Shown: piece after piece, positions 7,896-17,269 of the stretch
How the letters are laid out: each line of letters begins with the position of its first letter
Position numbering within the stretch: position 1 is the stretch's first letter
Source: an uncultured Spirochaetota bacterium
GTDB taxonomy: Bacteria; Spirochaetota; Spirochaetia; Treponematales; UBA12059
Direction: 5' to 3'
Assembly: GCA_937873275.1 (NCBI GenBank)
Contig: CALMRC010000084.1
Location: forward strand, 1 to 54,692
Length of the DNA stretch: 54,692 nucleotides
Notes under the pieces: generated by a model
Seen by the model: the letters and a program-made list of their open reading frames with translations, nothing else
The model's database searches: none
Told to the model about the DNA's origin: nothing
Position numbers and translations under genes: made by a program

Positions 7896-9479
7896 ATGGT
7901 GAAATTCCGGAATCTCGATGAAAGTCCCGCCTTTCGGGACCTCCTGCGCCTGGGCCCCGCGGACCTGCGGGCTTCCCTCACCGCCCGGGCCGTGGAAACC
8001 CGACGGGCCGACGCCGGGGGAGGGCTGACTTTTTCCTGGGCCGCCTCGGACGCCGGGGAGGAAGCGATCGACCTGCTCGGACGGGTCGCGGCGGAACAGG
8101 AACTGGCGGAGAAGTACCGGCTCCTGGCCTCGGGGCACCGGATGAACACCGGGGAGGACCGCATGGTCCTGCACCACCTGACCCGGGGGGAGCCCGCCGG
8201 CAAGGTCGTCCGGGACGGCCGAGACTTCCGGTCCTTCTACGAGGGGGAGCGGCTTCGGATCGCCGAGTTCTCCCGAAAGGTGCATTCCGGTTCCTTGAAG
8301 GGTTCCACGGGCAAACCCTTCCGGACCGCGGTCCAGATCGGCATCGGAGGATCCGACCTGGGCCCCCGGGCCCTCTTCCTGGCCCTAGAGAACTGGGCCC
8401 GCGCGGCGGGCCGGACCCGGATGGCCGCCCGGTTCGTGAGCAACGTGGATCCCGACGACGCCAACGCGGTCCTCGCGGACCTGGACCCGGAGACCACCCT
8501 CTTCATCCTCGTGTCCAAGAGCGGCACGACCCAGGAGACCCTGGCCAACGAAACCTTCGCCCGGGACTTCCTGGCCCGTCGGGGACCTTCCGGACTCGAT
8601 CCGTCCCGGCACATCGTGGCGGTCACCAGCGAGACGAGCCCCCTGGCCCGGAATCCGGGATACCTGGACTCCTTCTACATCGACGACTTCATCGGGGGCC
8701 GGTATTCCTCCACATCCGCGGTCGGCGGGGTCATCCTGTCCCTGGCCTTCGGCCCCGAGGCCTTCCAGGAACTCCTGGACGGGGCCCGGGAAGCGGACGA
8801 GCGGGCCCGGTCGCCGGATCCCCGGGCCAACCCCGCCCTCCTGGACGCCCTGATCGGCGTGTTCGAGCGGAACGTCCTGGGACGCCCCTTCCTGGCCGTC
8901 CTCCCCTACTCCCAGGCCCTCTCCCGGTTCCCCGCGCACCTCCAGCAGCTGGACATGGAGTCCAACGGCAAGCAGGTAAACCGGGACGGGCAACCCGTGT
9001 CCTATCCGACGGGGCCCGTCGTGTTCGGCGAGCCGGGAACCAACGGCCAGCACTCCTTCTTCCAGCTCCTGCACCAGGGCACGGACATCGTCCCCCTGGA
9101 GTTCATCGGTTTCCTGGAGAACCAGACGGACCGGGACCTCGAGGTCGAGGGCTCCACCAGCCGGGCCAAGCTGAACGCTAACCTGGCGGCCCAGATCGTC
9201 GCCTTCGCGAAGGGCCGGGATGCCCCCGATCCCAACAAGCGCTTCCCGGGAGGCCGCCCCTCCACCCTCCTGTACGGCCGGATCCTGGATCCCCGCGCCC
9301 TGGGCGCCCTCCTGGCCCACTTCGAGAACAAGGTCATGTTCCAGGGATTCGCGTGGAACCTGAACAGCTTCGACCAGGAGGGCGTCCAGCTCGGGAAGGT
9401 GCTGACCAAGCAGGTCCTGGCGGGGGGCGCCCTCGACGAGGCCCTGGAATCCCTGTCCCGCGCCCTGGGGGTCCGATGA
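7896..9479 (+). CDS. pgi: Glucose-6-phosphate isomerase
   Basis: IGIGGSDLGPRAL, SKSGTTQETLANE, GEPGTNGQHSFFQLLHQGTD motifs. Confidence 0.96.
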   Translation: MVKFRNLDESPAFRDLLRLGPADLRASLTARAVETRRADAGGGLTFSWAASDAGEEAIDLLGRVAAEQELAEKYRLLASGHRMNTGEDRMVLHHLTRGEPAGKVVRDGRDFRSFYEGERLRIAEFSRKVHSGSLKGSTGKPFRTAVQIGIGGSDLGPRALFLALENWARAAGRTRMAARFVSNVDPDDANAVLADLDPETTLFILVSKSGTTQETLANETFARDFLARRGPSGLDPSRHIVAVTSETSPLARNPGYLDSFYIDDFIGGRYSSTSAVGGVILSLAFGPEAFQELLDGAREADERARSPDPRANPALLDALIGVFERNVLGRPFLAVLPYSQALSRFPAHLQQLDMESNGKQVNRDGQPVSYPTGPVVFGEPGTNGQHSFFQLLHQGTDIVPLEFIGFLENQTDRDLEVEGSTSRAKLNANLAAQIVAFAKGRDAPDPNKRFPGGRPSTLLYGRILDPRALGALLAHFENKVMFQGFAWNLNSFDQEGVQLGKVLTKQVLAGGALDEALESLSRALGVR

Positions 9480-10636
9480 GCCGGGATTCCTCCGAACGGG
9501 GCGGCTCCGACGTCATCGCGTTCACCGGCGGCGGCACGGGGGGGCATATCTACCCGGGGCTGGCGGTCGCGGATCGGCTCCGGGCCCTCCTCGAGGAGCG
9601 GGGCCGCGCGGCCCGGTTCGTCTGGCTGGGCTCCCGAAAGGACAGCGACCGGGCGGTCGTCGAAGCCGCGGGCCTGGAATTCCTGCCGGTCCCGTCCGGG
9701 AAGCTGCGCAGGGAGATTTCCCTGGAGAACCTGGCGGACGCATTCCGCGTCCTGGCGGGCTACGCCGCGTCCCGGCGCATCCTTTCGGACCTGCGGCCCC
9801 GACTCCTCTTTTCCAAGGGGGGATACGTCTCCGTGCCTCCCTGTCGGGCGGCCGCGTCCTTGGGCATCCCCGTCTTCACCCACGAGTCGGATTTCTCCCC
9901 GGGCCTGGCCACCCGCCTGAACGCCCGGGTGGCGGAACGGATCTTCGTCAGCTACGAGGAGACGAAGGACGCCCTTTCCCCGGCGGTGCGGGGCGCCGTG
10001 GAAGTCTCCGGCCAGCCGATCCGAAGCTCCATCCGTACCGGGGACGCCGCCCGGGGACGCTCCCGGGTCCGTCTTCCCGGGGACCTCCCCCTGATCCTGG
10101 TCATCGGGGGCAGCCAGGGCGCCGTCCGGCTGAACGAGCTGGTCGCCGCGGCCCTGCCGGACCTTCTCCGTACGGCCTGCGTGGTCCACCAGACGGGTCC
10201 GGGCAATCCGGGAGTTCCCCCGGAGGCCCTTCCCCCCGACCTGGCCGACCGCTATCGCTCCTTCGAATACCTCAAGGACGAGCTTCCGGATCTCCTGGCC
10301 GCCGCGGACCTCTACGTAGGCCGGGCCGGGGCGGGTTCCCTGTGGGAATGCGCGGCCGCGGGCCTCCCCATGGTCCTGGTTCCCCTGGCCGGTGTCGGCA
10401 CCCGGGGCGACCAGGTCGAGAACGCCCGATGGTTCGCCGCCCGGGGGGCCGCGCGGATCCTGGAAGGCCGGGAGGCCGAGGAGCCCTCCGCCCTGGCCGC
10501 CGCCTGCGCCGGTCTCCTGGAAAACCCCGGGGCCCTTCGGGGGGCGGCCGATGCCGCCGCCGGCCTGGGCTCCCGGGACGCGGCGGATATCATCGCCCGG
10601 CGCCTGGCCGACCGGGCCTGGGGAGGTGAGCCGTGA
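9476..10636 (+). CDS. murG: UDP-GlcNAc:undecaprenyl-PP-MurNAc-pentapeptide GlcNAc transferase
   Basis: FTGGGTGGHIYPGLAVADRL...SKGGYVSVPPCRAA...VIGGSQGAVRLNELV; ATGA overlap with pgi. Confidence 0.94.
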   Translation: MSRDSSERGGSDVIAFTGGGTGGHIYPGLAVADRLRALLEERGRAARFVWLGSRKDSDRAVVEAAGLEFLPVPSGKLRREISLENLADAFRVLAGYAASRRILSDLRPRLLFSKGGYVSVPPCRAAASLGIPVFTHESDFSPGLATRLNARVAERIFVSYEETKDALSPAVRGAVEVSGQPIRSSIRTGDAARGRSRVRLPGDLPLILVIGGSQGAVRLNELVAAALPDLLRTACVVHQTGPGNPGVPPEALPPDLADRYRSFEYLKDELPDLLAAADLYVGRAGAGSLWECAAAGLPMVLVPLAGVGTRGDQVENARWFAARGAARILEGREAEEPSALAAACAGLLENPGALRGAADAAAGLGSRDAADIIARRLADRAWGGEP

Positions 10637-11097
10637 ACGCCCTGGATCTCGTCCTCCTGATCGTCGTGCTCCTCTTCGCCCTGCGCTGCTATTTCCGGGG
10701 CTTCGTGGAAGAACTCCTGTCCATGGCCGCCATCATCCTGGGTGTCTTCCTGGCCATCGTCTTCTACCGCCCCGCCGGGGAATTCCTGGCCGAACACCTG
10801 GCCCTCGAGTCCTTCACGGAGGTCCTGGGGTTCGCGGTGGTGTTCCTTCTGGTCTTCCTGCTCATCAAGATCCTCCAGGGGGTGCTCCGCAGCGTGATCG
10901 AGAACATCAACCTGCAGACCCTGGACCGCGGCTTGGGCTTCCTGCTGGGGGCCGCGGAAGGGCTCCTCCTGGTATCCCTCCTGCTCATGCTCATGCGGCT
11001 CCAGCCCGTCTTCGACCTCTCCGGCCTCCTGGAGGGCAGCTTCCTGGGGAGGACCCTCCTGCCCGTCCTGGTGTCCGCCGCCCGGGTGGAGGTCTAG
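10633..11097 (+). CDS. CvpA family membrane protein
   Basis: MNALDLVLLIVVLLFALRCYFRGFVEELLSMAAIILGVFLA; 4 TM pattern; GTGA overlap with murG. Confidence 0.85.
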   Translation: MNALDLVLLIVVLLFALRCYFRGFVEELLSMAAIILGVFLAIVFYRPAGEFLAEHLALESFTEVLGFAVVFLLVFLLIKILQGVLRSVIENINLQTLDRGLGFLLGAAEGLLLVSLLLMLMRLQPVFDLSGLLEGSFLGRTLLPVLVSAARVEV

Positions 11098-11098
11098 G

Positions 11099-12388
11099 GT
11101 GTACGAGAATCTCATCGGCCAGGAGGAAGCCGTCCGCATCCTCCGTTCCGACCTGGAGCGGTCCGAGCTTCCGCCGTCCCTGCTCTTCGCGGGGCCGGAA
11201 AACGCGGGCAAGCTCACCGCTGCCCTGGAGACCGCCCGGGTCCTCTCCTGCGAATCCGGAACCGCCGCCTGGAACTGTCCCTGCCCCGCCTGCGCCCGCC
11301 ACCGGCTCCTTTCCCACCCGGACCTCCTGCTGACGGGGCCCCGTTCCTTCCGGGCGGAGATCAAGGCCGCCGGGGAAACCCTCGGCCGGGGACCCAACCG
11401 GGCGGCGCGGTTCCTCTTCTACCGGGCGGTACGGAAACTGACCCGGCGCTTCGACCCCGTTCTCTTCGAGGGGGAGGAGTCCCGTCTTTCCAAGGCGACC
11501 GCCCTCATCCAGTCCCTGGAGGAGATCGCGGAAGCCGCGGGACCGGACGCGGAAGACTCCGGCCAGTCTCCCGGGGAGGTCGTACAGGCCGCGGCCAAGG
11601 CCCTTCCGATGGCGGACAAGCTGGAAGCCCTGATTCCCGACACCCTTCCGATCTTCCAGGTCCGGGCGGCGGAACGCTGGGCGCGGCTGGCCCCCTACGG
11701 CAGGACCAAGGTGGCGGTCATCGAGAACGCGGACCGGATGCTGGACGGGGCGCGGAACGCCCTGCTCAAGATCCTGGAGGAGCCGCCGGCGACATCCCGG
11801 TTCATCCTCGTTTCCCAACGCCCGGCCGCCCTGATCCCCACCATCCTCTCCCGGGTCCGGACCTATTCCTTCCGCCCCCGGGACGCCGAATCCTCCCGGG
11901 AGATCCTGTCCAAGGTCTTCCGGGCGGAGCCGGAAGAGGCGGACCGATCCCTGGACGAATACCTGGCGGCCCGCAAGCCCCTCCCCGAGTCCGCCACGGA
12001 CGAGTACGCGTTCCGCTTCCTGTCCGCGGTCTGCTACCAGGCATCCCGGGACGGCGTCTTCCTCCCCAATCCCCTTCTGGATCTTTCCGGCGACGCTCCG
12101 GACCGGAGCGTCCAGAAGGCCCTGGCCAGCATCGCCGCCGCCACCAAGGGTTTCGGGGGGGGAGACGACTCTCTCTCCTACGTCTTCCCGGCCTTCCTCC
12201 GCAGCCTGGCCCGTCTGGTCCGCTCCAAGGCCGCCTGGGCGGACGCCCGCACGGACGCCGTCCTGGCCGGGTGGGCGGCCGCGATCCGGGACGCCCAGAT
12301 CCGGTACGAATCCTACAATCTCTCGCCGGGTCCGCTGGCGGAGCGCCTGGCCGAGGCCCTCGCGGATTCCCTCCGGAGGGTCGGGTGA
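11099..12388 (+). CDS. holB: DNA polymerase III delta'-like subunit
   Basis: MYENLIGQEEAVRILRSDL...LLFAGPENAGKLTAA...NALLKILEEPPATSRFILVSQRPAALIPTILSR. Confidence 0.85.
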   Translation: MYENLIGQEEAVRILRSDLERSELPPSLLFAGPENAGKLTAALETARVLSCESGTAAWNCPCPACARHRLLSHPDLLLTGPRSFRAEIKAAGETLGRGPNRAARFLFYRAVRKLTRRFDPVLFEGEESRLSKATALIQSLEEIAEAAGPDAEDSGQSPGEVVQAAAKALPMADKLEALIPDTLPIFQVRAAERWARLAPYGRTKVAVIENADRMLDGARNALLKILEEPPATSRFILVSQRPAALIPTILSRVRTYSFRPRDAESSREILSKVFRAEPEEADRSLDEYLAARKPLPESATDEYAFRFLSAVCYQASRDGVFLPNPLLDLSGDAPDRSVQKALASIAAATKGFGGGDDSLSYVFPAFLRSLARLVRSKAAWADARTDAVLAGWAAAIRDAQIRYESYNLSPGPLAERLAEALADSLRRVG

Positions 12389-13593
12389 GGCGGTTCCTGG
12401 AGCGGGCCCTGGCCAAGGCCCCCCGCATGAACGAGGAGCAGATCCGGAAGCTCCTGGCCATCCTGGCGGAGGAAAACGAGCGCATGGGTACCGTGCTGGA
12501 TTCCATGCTCGACGGGATCGTCGTCTGCGATTCCTCCCACCGCCCCACCCTCATCAACAAGTCCGCGGAGCGACTCCTGCCCCTGGCCTACCTGGACGTC
12601 TACGACCGGCCCGTCTGGGAGAGCGTCGCGGACGAGGAGATCGCCGGATTCCTCCGGGAAACCCTGGAGAGCGAGGAAACCCGGATGGACCGGGAGTTCG
12701 CCCTGGACGCCAAGGGCTCCACCCGCATCGTGTCCATCACCGTCAGCCCCCTGGTGCGGGACCAGCGCATCCGGGGCAACCTCATCCACCTCGAGGAGGT
12801 CACGGACAAGCGCCGGAAGGAAGCCCAGCTCCGACGGGCGGAGAACCTGGCCTCCCTGACGACCCTGGCCGCGGGGGTCGCCCACGAGATCAAGAATCCC
12901 CTGGGATCCCTCTCCATCCACGTCCAGTTGATGCGGAAGGCCCTCAAGGCGTCCTGCGACGAGCGGTCCGGGACGATCCAACGGTACCTGGACGTGGTGG
13001 ACGAGGAGATCGACCGCCTGAACCGCATCGTCGTGGACTTCCTGTTCGCGGTCCGCCCCATGGACATCAACCTCCGCGAGACGGACCTGAACGGACTGCT
13101 CTCGGACCTCCTGGACTTCCTGGCTCCGGAGATCGAGCGCGCCCGGGTCCGTCTGGAGCGGAACCTGTCCCCCTCGGTGCCCCGGCTGAGCGTGGATCCC
13201 CGGTACATGAAGCAGGCCGTCCTGAACCTGGTCCAGAACGCCCTGGCCGCCATGCCCGAGGGCGGCACCCTGACCCTGAGCACCGAGAGGGCGGACGACG
13301 GGATCCGCCTGTCCGTGGAGGATACGGGGATCGGAATCCCGGAAGAGAACCTCCCGAAGATCTTCGAGCCCTATTTCACCACCAAGGAGACCGGGACGGG
13401 CCTGGGGCTCACCCTGACCTTCAAGATCATCAAGGAGCACGGCGGAGAGATCTCGGTCCGGTCCCGGGAGGGCGAGGGAACCGCGTTCACCATCACCCTG
13501 CCCCTTCCCCCCGCGGAGCGGCGCCTGTTGTCCCACGACACGGCGGTCGGGGATTGGGAGCCCGAGGCCCGGGCGGCCGGGGAGGCGTCTTGA
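12385..13593 (+). CDS. PAS-domain sensor histidine kinase, NtrB-like
   Basis: PAS region, GVAHEIKNPLGSLSIHVQLM H-box, QAVLNLVQNALAAMP, EDTGIGIPEENLPKIFEPYFTTKETGTGLGL; GTGA overlap with holB. Confidence 0.88.
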   Translation: MRRFLERALAKAPRMNEEQIRKLLAILAEENERMGTVLDSMLDGIVVCDSSHRPTLINKSAERLLPLAYLDVYDRPVWESVADEEIAGFLRETLESEETRMDREFALDAKGSTRIVSITVSPLVRDQRIRGNLIHLEEVTDKRRKEAQLRRAENLASLTTLAAGVAHEIKNPLGSLSIHVQLMRKALKASCDERSGTIQRYLDVVDEEIDRLNRIVVDFLFAVRPMDINLRETDLNGLLSDLLDFLAPEIERARVRLERNLSPSVPRLSVDPRYMKQAVLNLVQNALAAMPEGGTLTLSTERADDGIRLSVEDTGIGIPEENLPKIFEPYFTTKETGTGLGLTLTFKIIKEHGGEISVRSREGEGTAFTITLPLPPAERRLLSHDTAVGDWEPEARAAGEAS

Positions 13594-14954
13594 AATTCAC
13601 GGTACTTGTGGCGGACGACGAGCGGAACATCCGGGAAGGCCTCGCGGAGGCCCTCCGCCTGGAAGGGTACGAGGTGGTTCCGGCCGCCGACGGAGAGGAG
13701 GCCCTCCGGACCGTCGAGGAGGGACGGATCGACCTGATCGTGACGGACCTGCGGATGCCGAAGGTATCCGGGAACGAGGTCCTGAAGCGGGTCGCGGGTT
13801 CCTACCCGGGCCTGCCGGTCATCGTCCTGACCGGACACGGCACCATCGAGGACGCCGTGGACTCCATGCGGATGGGGGCCTTCGACTTCATCACCAAGCC
13901 CGTCAACCTGGACCACCTTTCCATGCTCATCCGCCGGGCCCTGGAAAGCCGGGAGCTGGAGCGCCAGAACCGGGAACTCCAGCGGGAGATCGAGAGCCAG
14001 AAACGGATCTCCTCCATCATCGGCCGGAGCGCCGAGATGAAGAGGATCTTCGACCTCCTTCGCCGGGTGGCGCCCACCAAGGCCAGCGTCCTCGTCACCG
14101 GGGAAAGCGGGGTCGGCAAGGAACTCATCGCAGACGCCCTGCACAACCTCTCGCCCCGGGCCGACAAGCCCTTCGTGAAGGTCCATTGCGCCGCCCTGGC
14201 GGAATCCCTCCTGGAGAGCGAACTCTTCGGGCACGAGAAGGGGGCCTTCACCGGGGCCGCGGGCCGCAAGCGCGGACGGTTCGAACTGGCCCACGAAGGT
14301 ACCCTCTTCCTGGACGAGATCGGGGAGATCAACCAGAACGTCCAGATCAAGATCCTCCGGGTACTGCAGGAGCGCAAGTTCGAGCGCGTCGGGGGGGAGG
14401 AGACCCTGGAGGTGGACGTCCGGGTGATCGCGGCGACGAACCGGGACCTCAAGGCCGAGATCGACAAGGGCACCTTCCGGGAAGACCTCTACTACCGCCT
14501 GAACGTGGTGAACATCCACGTCCCCCCCCTGCGGGAGCGGAAGGACGACATCCCCCTCCTGGCGGGCGCCTTCCTCCGGGAGTTCGCCGAGGAGAACGGC
14601 AAGAGCCTGGAAGGCTTCGACCCGAAGGTACGGGCGGCCTTCTTCTCCTACGGCTGGCCGGGGAACGTCCGGGAACTTCGGAACTGCGTGGAAAGCGCCG
14701 TCGTCCTGGCCCGGGGAAGCCTGGTAACCCTGGAGGACCTTCCGCCGGGGATCCGGGACGCCCAGGAGGACGACACCGTCCGCATACCCGCGGGCTCCTC
14801 CCTGGCGGAGGCGGAGAAAATCCTGATCCGGGAGACCCTGGCGGCCCAGGGGGGCAACAAGAGCCGCACCGCGGAGATCCTCGGCATCGGGCGGAAGACC
14901 CTCTACCAGAAGCTTCAGGAATACGAACTGGAGGGGGCCCGGGCGGAGGATTGA
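13590..14954 (+). CDS. Sigma-54-dependent response regulator, NtrC-like
   Basis: Receiver domain (VLVADDERNIREGL...VTDLRMP), AAA+ with GESGVGKE and GAFTGA, C-terminal Fis-type HTH (NKSRTAEILGIGRKTLYQKLQEY); TTG start overlapping the kinase stop. Confidence 0.92.
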   Translation: MKFTVLVADDERNIREGLAEALRLEGYEVVPAADGEEALRTVEEGRIDLIVTDLRMPKVSGNEVLKRVAGSYPGLPVIVLTGHGTIEDAVDSMRMGAFDFITKPVNLDHLSMLIRRALESRELERQNRELQREIESQKRISSIIGRSAEMKRIFDLLRRVAPTKASVLVTGESGVGKELIADALHNLSPRADKPFVKVHCAALAESLLESELFGHEKGAFTGAAGRKRGRFELAHEGTLFLDEIGEINQNVQIKILRVLQERKFERVGGEETLEVDVRVIAATNRDLKAEIDKGTFREDLYYRLNVVNIHVPPLRERKDDIPLLAGAFLREFAEENGKSLEGFDPKVRAAFFSYGWPGNVRELRNCVESAVVLARGSLVTLEDLPPGIRDAQEDDTVRIPAGSSLAEAEKILIRETLAAQGGNKSRTAEILGIGRKTLYQKLQEYELEGARAED

Positions 14955-14998
14955 GGGGGTCCGGGCGGAGGATCGAGGGGCCCGGGCGACGGATCCTC
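14933..14998. repeat. Three 22-bp tandem repeat units at the convergent ntrC-like / J-HEAT gene ends
   Basis: GGGGGCCCGGGCGGAGGATTGA / GGGGGTCCGGGCGGAGGATCGA / GGGGCCCGGGCGACGGATCCTC, 22-bp period. Confidence 0.8.
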
Positions 14999-15605
14999 AG
15001 CAGCCGTCGAAATTCGCGAGGATCGCCCCCGCCGCGGCCGCGATCCCGGGGTCCGCATCCGTCGAGGCAGCCCGCAGGGCGGGAAGGAAGACGGGTTCCC
15101 GGGTGCCCCGGGCCGTCTCCAGGATGGTCCGCTTCAGGTCGGCCCCCGCCCGGGCGAAGAGGCTGGCGATCTCCCCGTCCGCCTGCCGGATGCCCAGGAG
15201 GGCCACGGCCCGCACGGCCTGGGCGGCGACCTCGGGGGAATCGTCGTACAGGGCCTTGCGCAGGAAGATATAGGCGCTCTTCTTTCCTGACAGCCCCAGG
15301 CGCTTCACCGCTTCCACCCGGGTACCCGTGTCCCGGGACACGGTGAACTGGGTCCCCAGGGCGAACAGGTCCTCCTCGGGATCCGCGGGCGGGTCCGCCG
15401 GCCCGGTATCCCGAGTCCCCCCCGCTTCCCGGGACAGCAGCTTGTAGACCCGGACGACCCGGGAAAACCTCCGGGCCGTCGCGGGATCCTTGGAGGAGTC
15501 CGGGTGATACCGCTTGGTGAGCTGGCGGAAGGCCTTCTTGAGATCCCGGGAATCCGCGCCCGGCGGGAGGCCGAACAGGGCCCACAGCTCCCGATCGCTC
15601 CTCAC
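14997..15605 (-). CDS. J-domain protein with C-terminal HEAT-like repeats
   Basis: LWALFGLPPGADSRDLKKAFRQLTKRYHPDSSKDP (HPD motif); AVRAVALLGIRQADGEIASLF HEAT-like repeats; GTGA overlap with Hsp70 gene. Confidence 0.75.
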   Translation of the reverse strand: MRSDRELWALFGLPPGADSRDLKKAFRQLTKRYHPDSSKDPATARRFSRVVRVYKLLSREAGGTRDTGPADPPADPEEDLFALGTQFTVSRDTGTRVEAVKRLGLSGKKSAYIFLRKALYDDSPEVAAQAVRAVALLGIRQADGEIASLFARAGADLKRTILETARGTREPVFLPALRAASTDADPGIAAAAGAILANFDGC

Positions 15606-17269
15606 GGGGCGGCCACCCGCTTCCGGGCCAGGAGCTCCCCGGCCACGGCCTCCAGGGAACCCCGGGCCAGGCGGCGATCCTCCTCGGATCCCGATTCCAC
15701 CGCCGCGGCCGCCCGTGTCAGGAGCTCCTCGATCTCGGTCCGGAACACGTTGTCGATCTCTTCCGAGTCGGCCAGGGCCCGGACCCGGGCGGCCAGGCGG
15801 GCGAGCTTTTCCGCGTCCCCCGCGTCGGCCCCGGAATCGGTCACCACGACGGCTTGTTCCGTGCGGGTGTCCAGGTCCACCGCCCGAACCCGCAACAGGT
15901 CGCTCTCGTCGATGGAGAACTCGACCTGGATCCTCGGCTCCCCCCGGGGCGCCTTTCGGATCCCGGGCAGGAGGAAGCGGCCGAGGGAGAGATTCTCCGC
16001 CGCGGATTCCGATTCCCCCTGGAGGATGTGGATCTCCACGGATTCCTGGGCGTCCACGACGGTCGTGAAGACCCGCTTCCTGCGGGCCGGCAGGGGCTCG
16101 TTCCGGGGGAGGAGCTCCACGAAGCGCCCACCCTCGATCTCCACGCCGTAGGTCCGGGAATTCACGTCCCGTACCGCGAACCCGCCGGCCCGGCCCGCGA
16201 GGATAGCGGCCTCCACCGCCGCGCCGACCGCGACGATCTCCTCCGGGTTGACCCGGCTCTCGGGTTCCAGGGGCAGGAGGTCCAGGACCATCCGGCGGAC
16301 CAGGGGTATCCGGCTGGACCCCCCGGACAGAACCAGGGCGCCCACGTCCCGGGGCCGCTTGCCCGCTTCCGCCAGGGCCTTCCGGACGAGGCCGAGGCTC
16401 CGTTCCACCAGGGGCCGGATCAGGTCCTCCAGGGTCTCCCGCTTGAGTCCGAAGGATGGATGGGACAACCCCTTCCCGGCGTTCAGGAAGGGGATCGTGA
16501 TGGACGCCTCGTTCCGGGAGGAGAGTTCGATCTTGGCCCGCTCGGACAGGTCCATGAGCTGCTGTGCCAGGAAGGGGTCTGCGTCGGGATCCACGCCCCA
16601 GGTCCGGCGGAAGTCCGCGGCGGCCTCCCGGTAGAGCAGGACGTCGATGTCCATGCCCCCCAGGCGGTCGTCCCCCGCGGAGGACAGCACTTCGCAGGAC
16701 CTCCCCCGGGCGGACAGGACCGTCACGTCGAAGGTCCCTCCACCGAAATCGTAGACCAGGACGAGGGTCTCCGCCTCCGCCGCCTCGGGATTCAGGAAGG
16801 CCCGGGCGACCGCGGCGGCGGTGGGCTCGTTCACGAGCCGGGGAACCTCCAGGCCCGCCCGCCGGGCGGCTTCCTTGACGGCCCGGCGCTGGGGTTCCCC
16901 GAAGCGGGCGGGAACGGAGATCACCGCCCGCTCGACCGGGAAGCCCAGGAAGGACTCGGCGTCCCGCTTGATCTTGGCCAGGATCCAGGACGCAGCCTCC
17001 TCGGGCTCGTAGGATCCTTCCCCCAGGCGCACGGGCTCCCGGGATCCCAGGCGGCGCTTGATTCCCGCCAGGGTCCGTTGGGGGGCCGCGACGGCCTGGT
17101 TCTTGGCGGACTCCCCCACCAGGATCTCCCCGGAATGGGACACCGCCACGACGGAGGGCGTGGTCCGGCTGCCCCGATCGTTCGGTATGATCTGGGGACG
17201 GCCGTCCTCGATCCAGGCGCTCAGGGAATTGGTGGTGCCGAAGTCGATTCCCAGGATCCCGCGGGTCAC
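15602..17269 (-). CDS. Hsp70-family chaperone (DnaK-like, 555 aa)
   Basis: GILGIDFGTTNSLSAWIEDG, VYDFGGGTFDVTVL, VLSGGSSRIPLVRRM; short C-terminus compared with canonical DnaK. Confidence 0.88.
   Translation of the reverse strand: MTRGILGIDFGTTNSLSAWIEDGRPQIIPNDRGSRTTPSVVAVSHSGEILVGESAKNQAVAAPQRTLAGIKRRLGSREPVRLGEGSYEPEEAASWILAKIKRDAESFLGFPVERAVISVPARFGEPQRRAVKEAARRAGLEVPRLVNEPTAAAVARAFLNPEAAEAETLVLVYDFGGGTFDVTVLSARGRSCEVLSSAGDDRLGGMDIDVLLYREAAADFRRTWGVDPDADPFLAQQLMDLSERAKIELSSRNEASITIPFLNAGKGLSHPSFGLKRETLEDLIRPLVERSLGLVRKALAEAGKRPRDVGALVLSGGSSRIPLVRRMVLDLLPLEPESRVNPEEIVAVGAAVEAAILAGRAGGFAVRDVNSRTYGVEIEGGRFVELLPRNEPLPARRKRVFTTVVDAQESVEIHILQGESESAAENLSLGRFLLPGIRKAPRGEPRIQVEFSIDESDLLRVRAVDLDTRTEQAVVVTDSGADAGDAEKLARLAARVRALADSEEIDNVFRTEIEELLTRAAAAVESGSEEDRRLARGSLEAVAGELLARKRVAAP

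Noticed and set aside
15504-16151. Possible tRNA or other RNA genes in coding-poor gaps
   Set aside because: No tRNA-like cloverleaf, rRNA segment or known riboswitch sequence could be recognised by eye in any gap.
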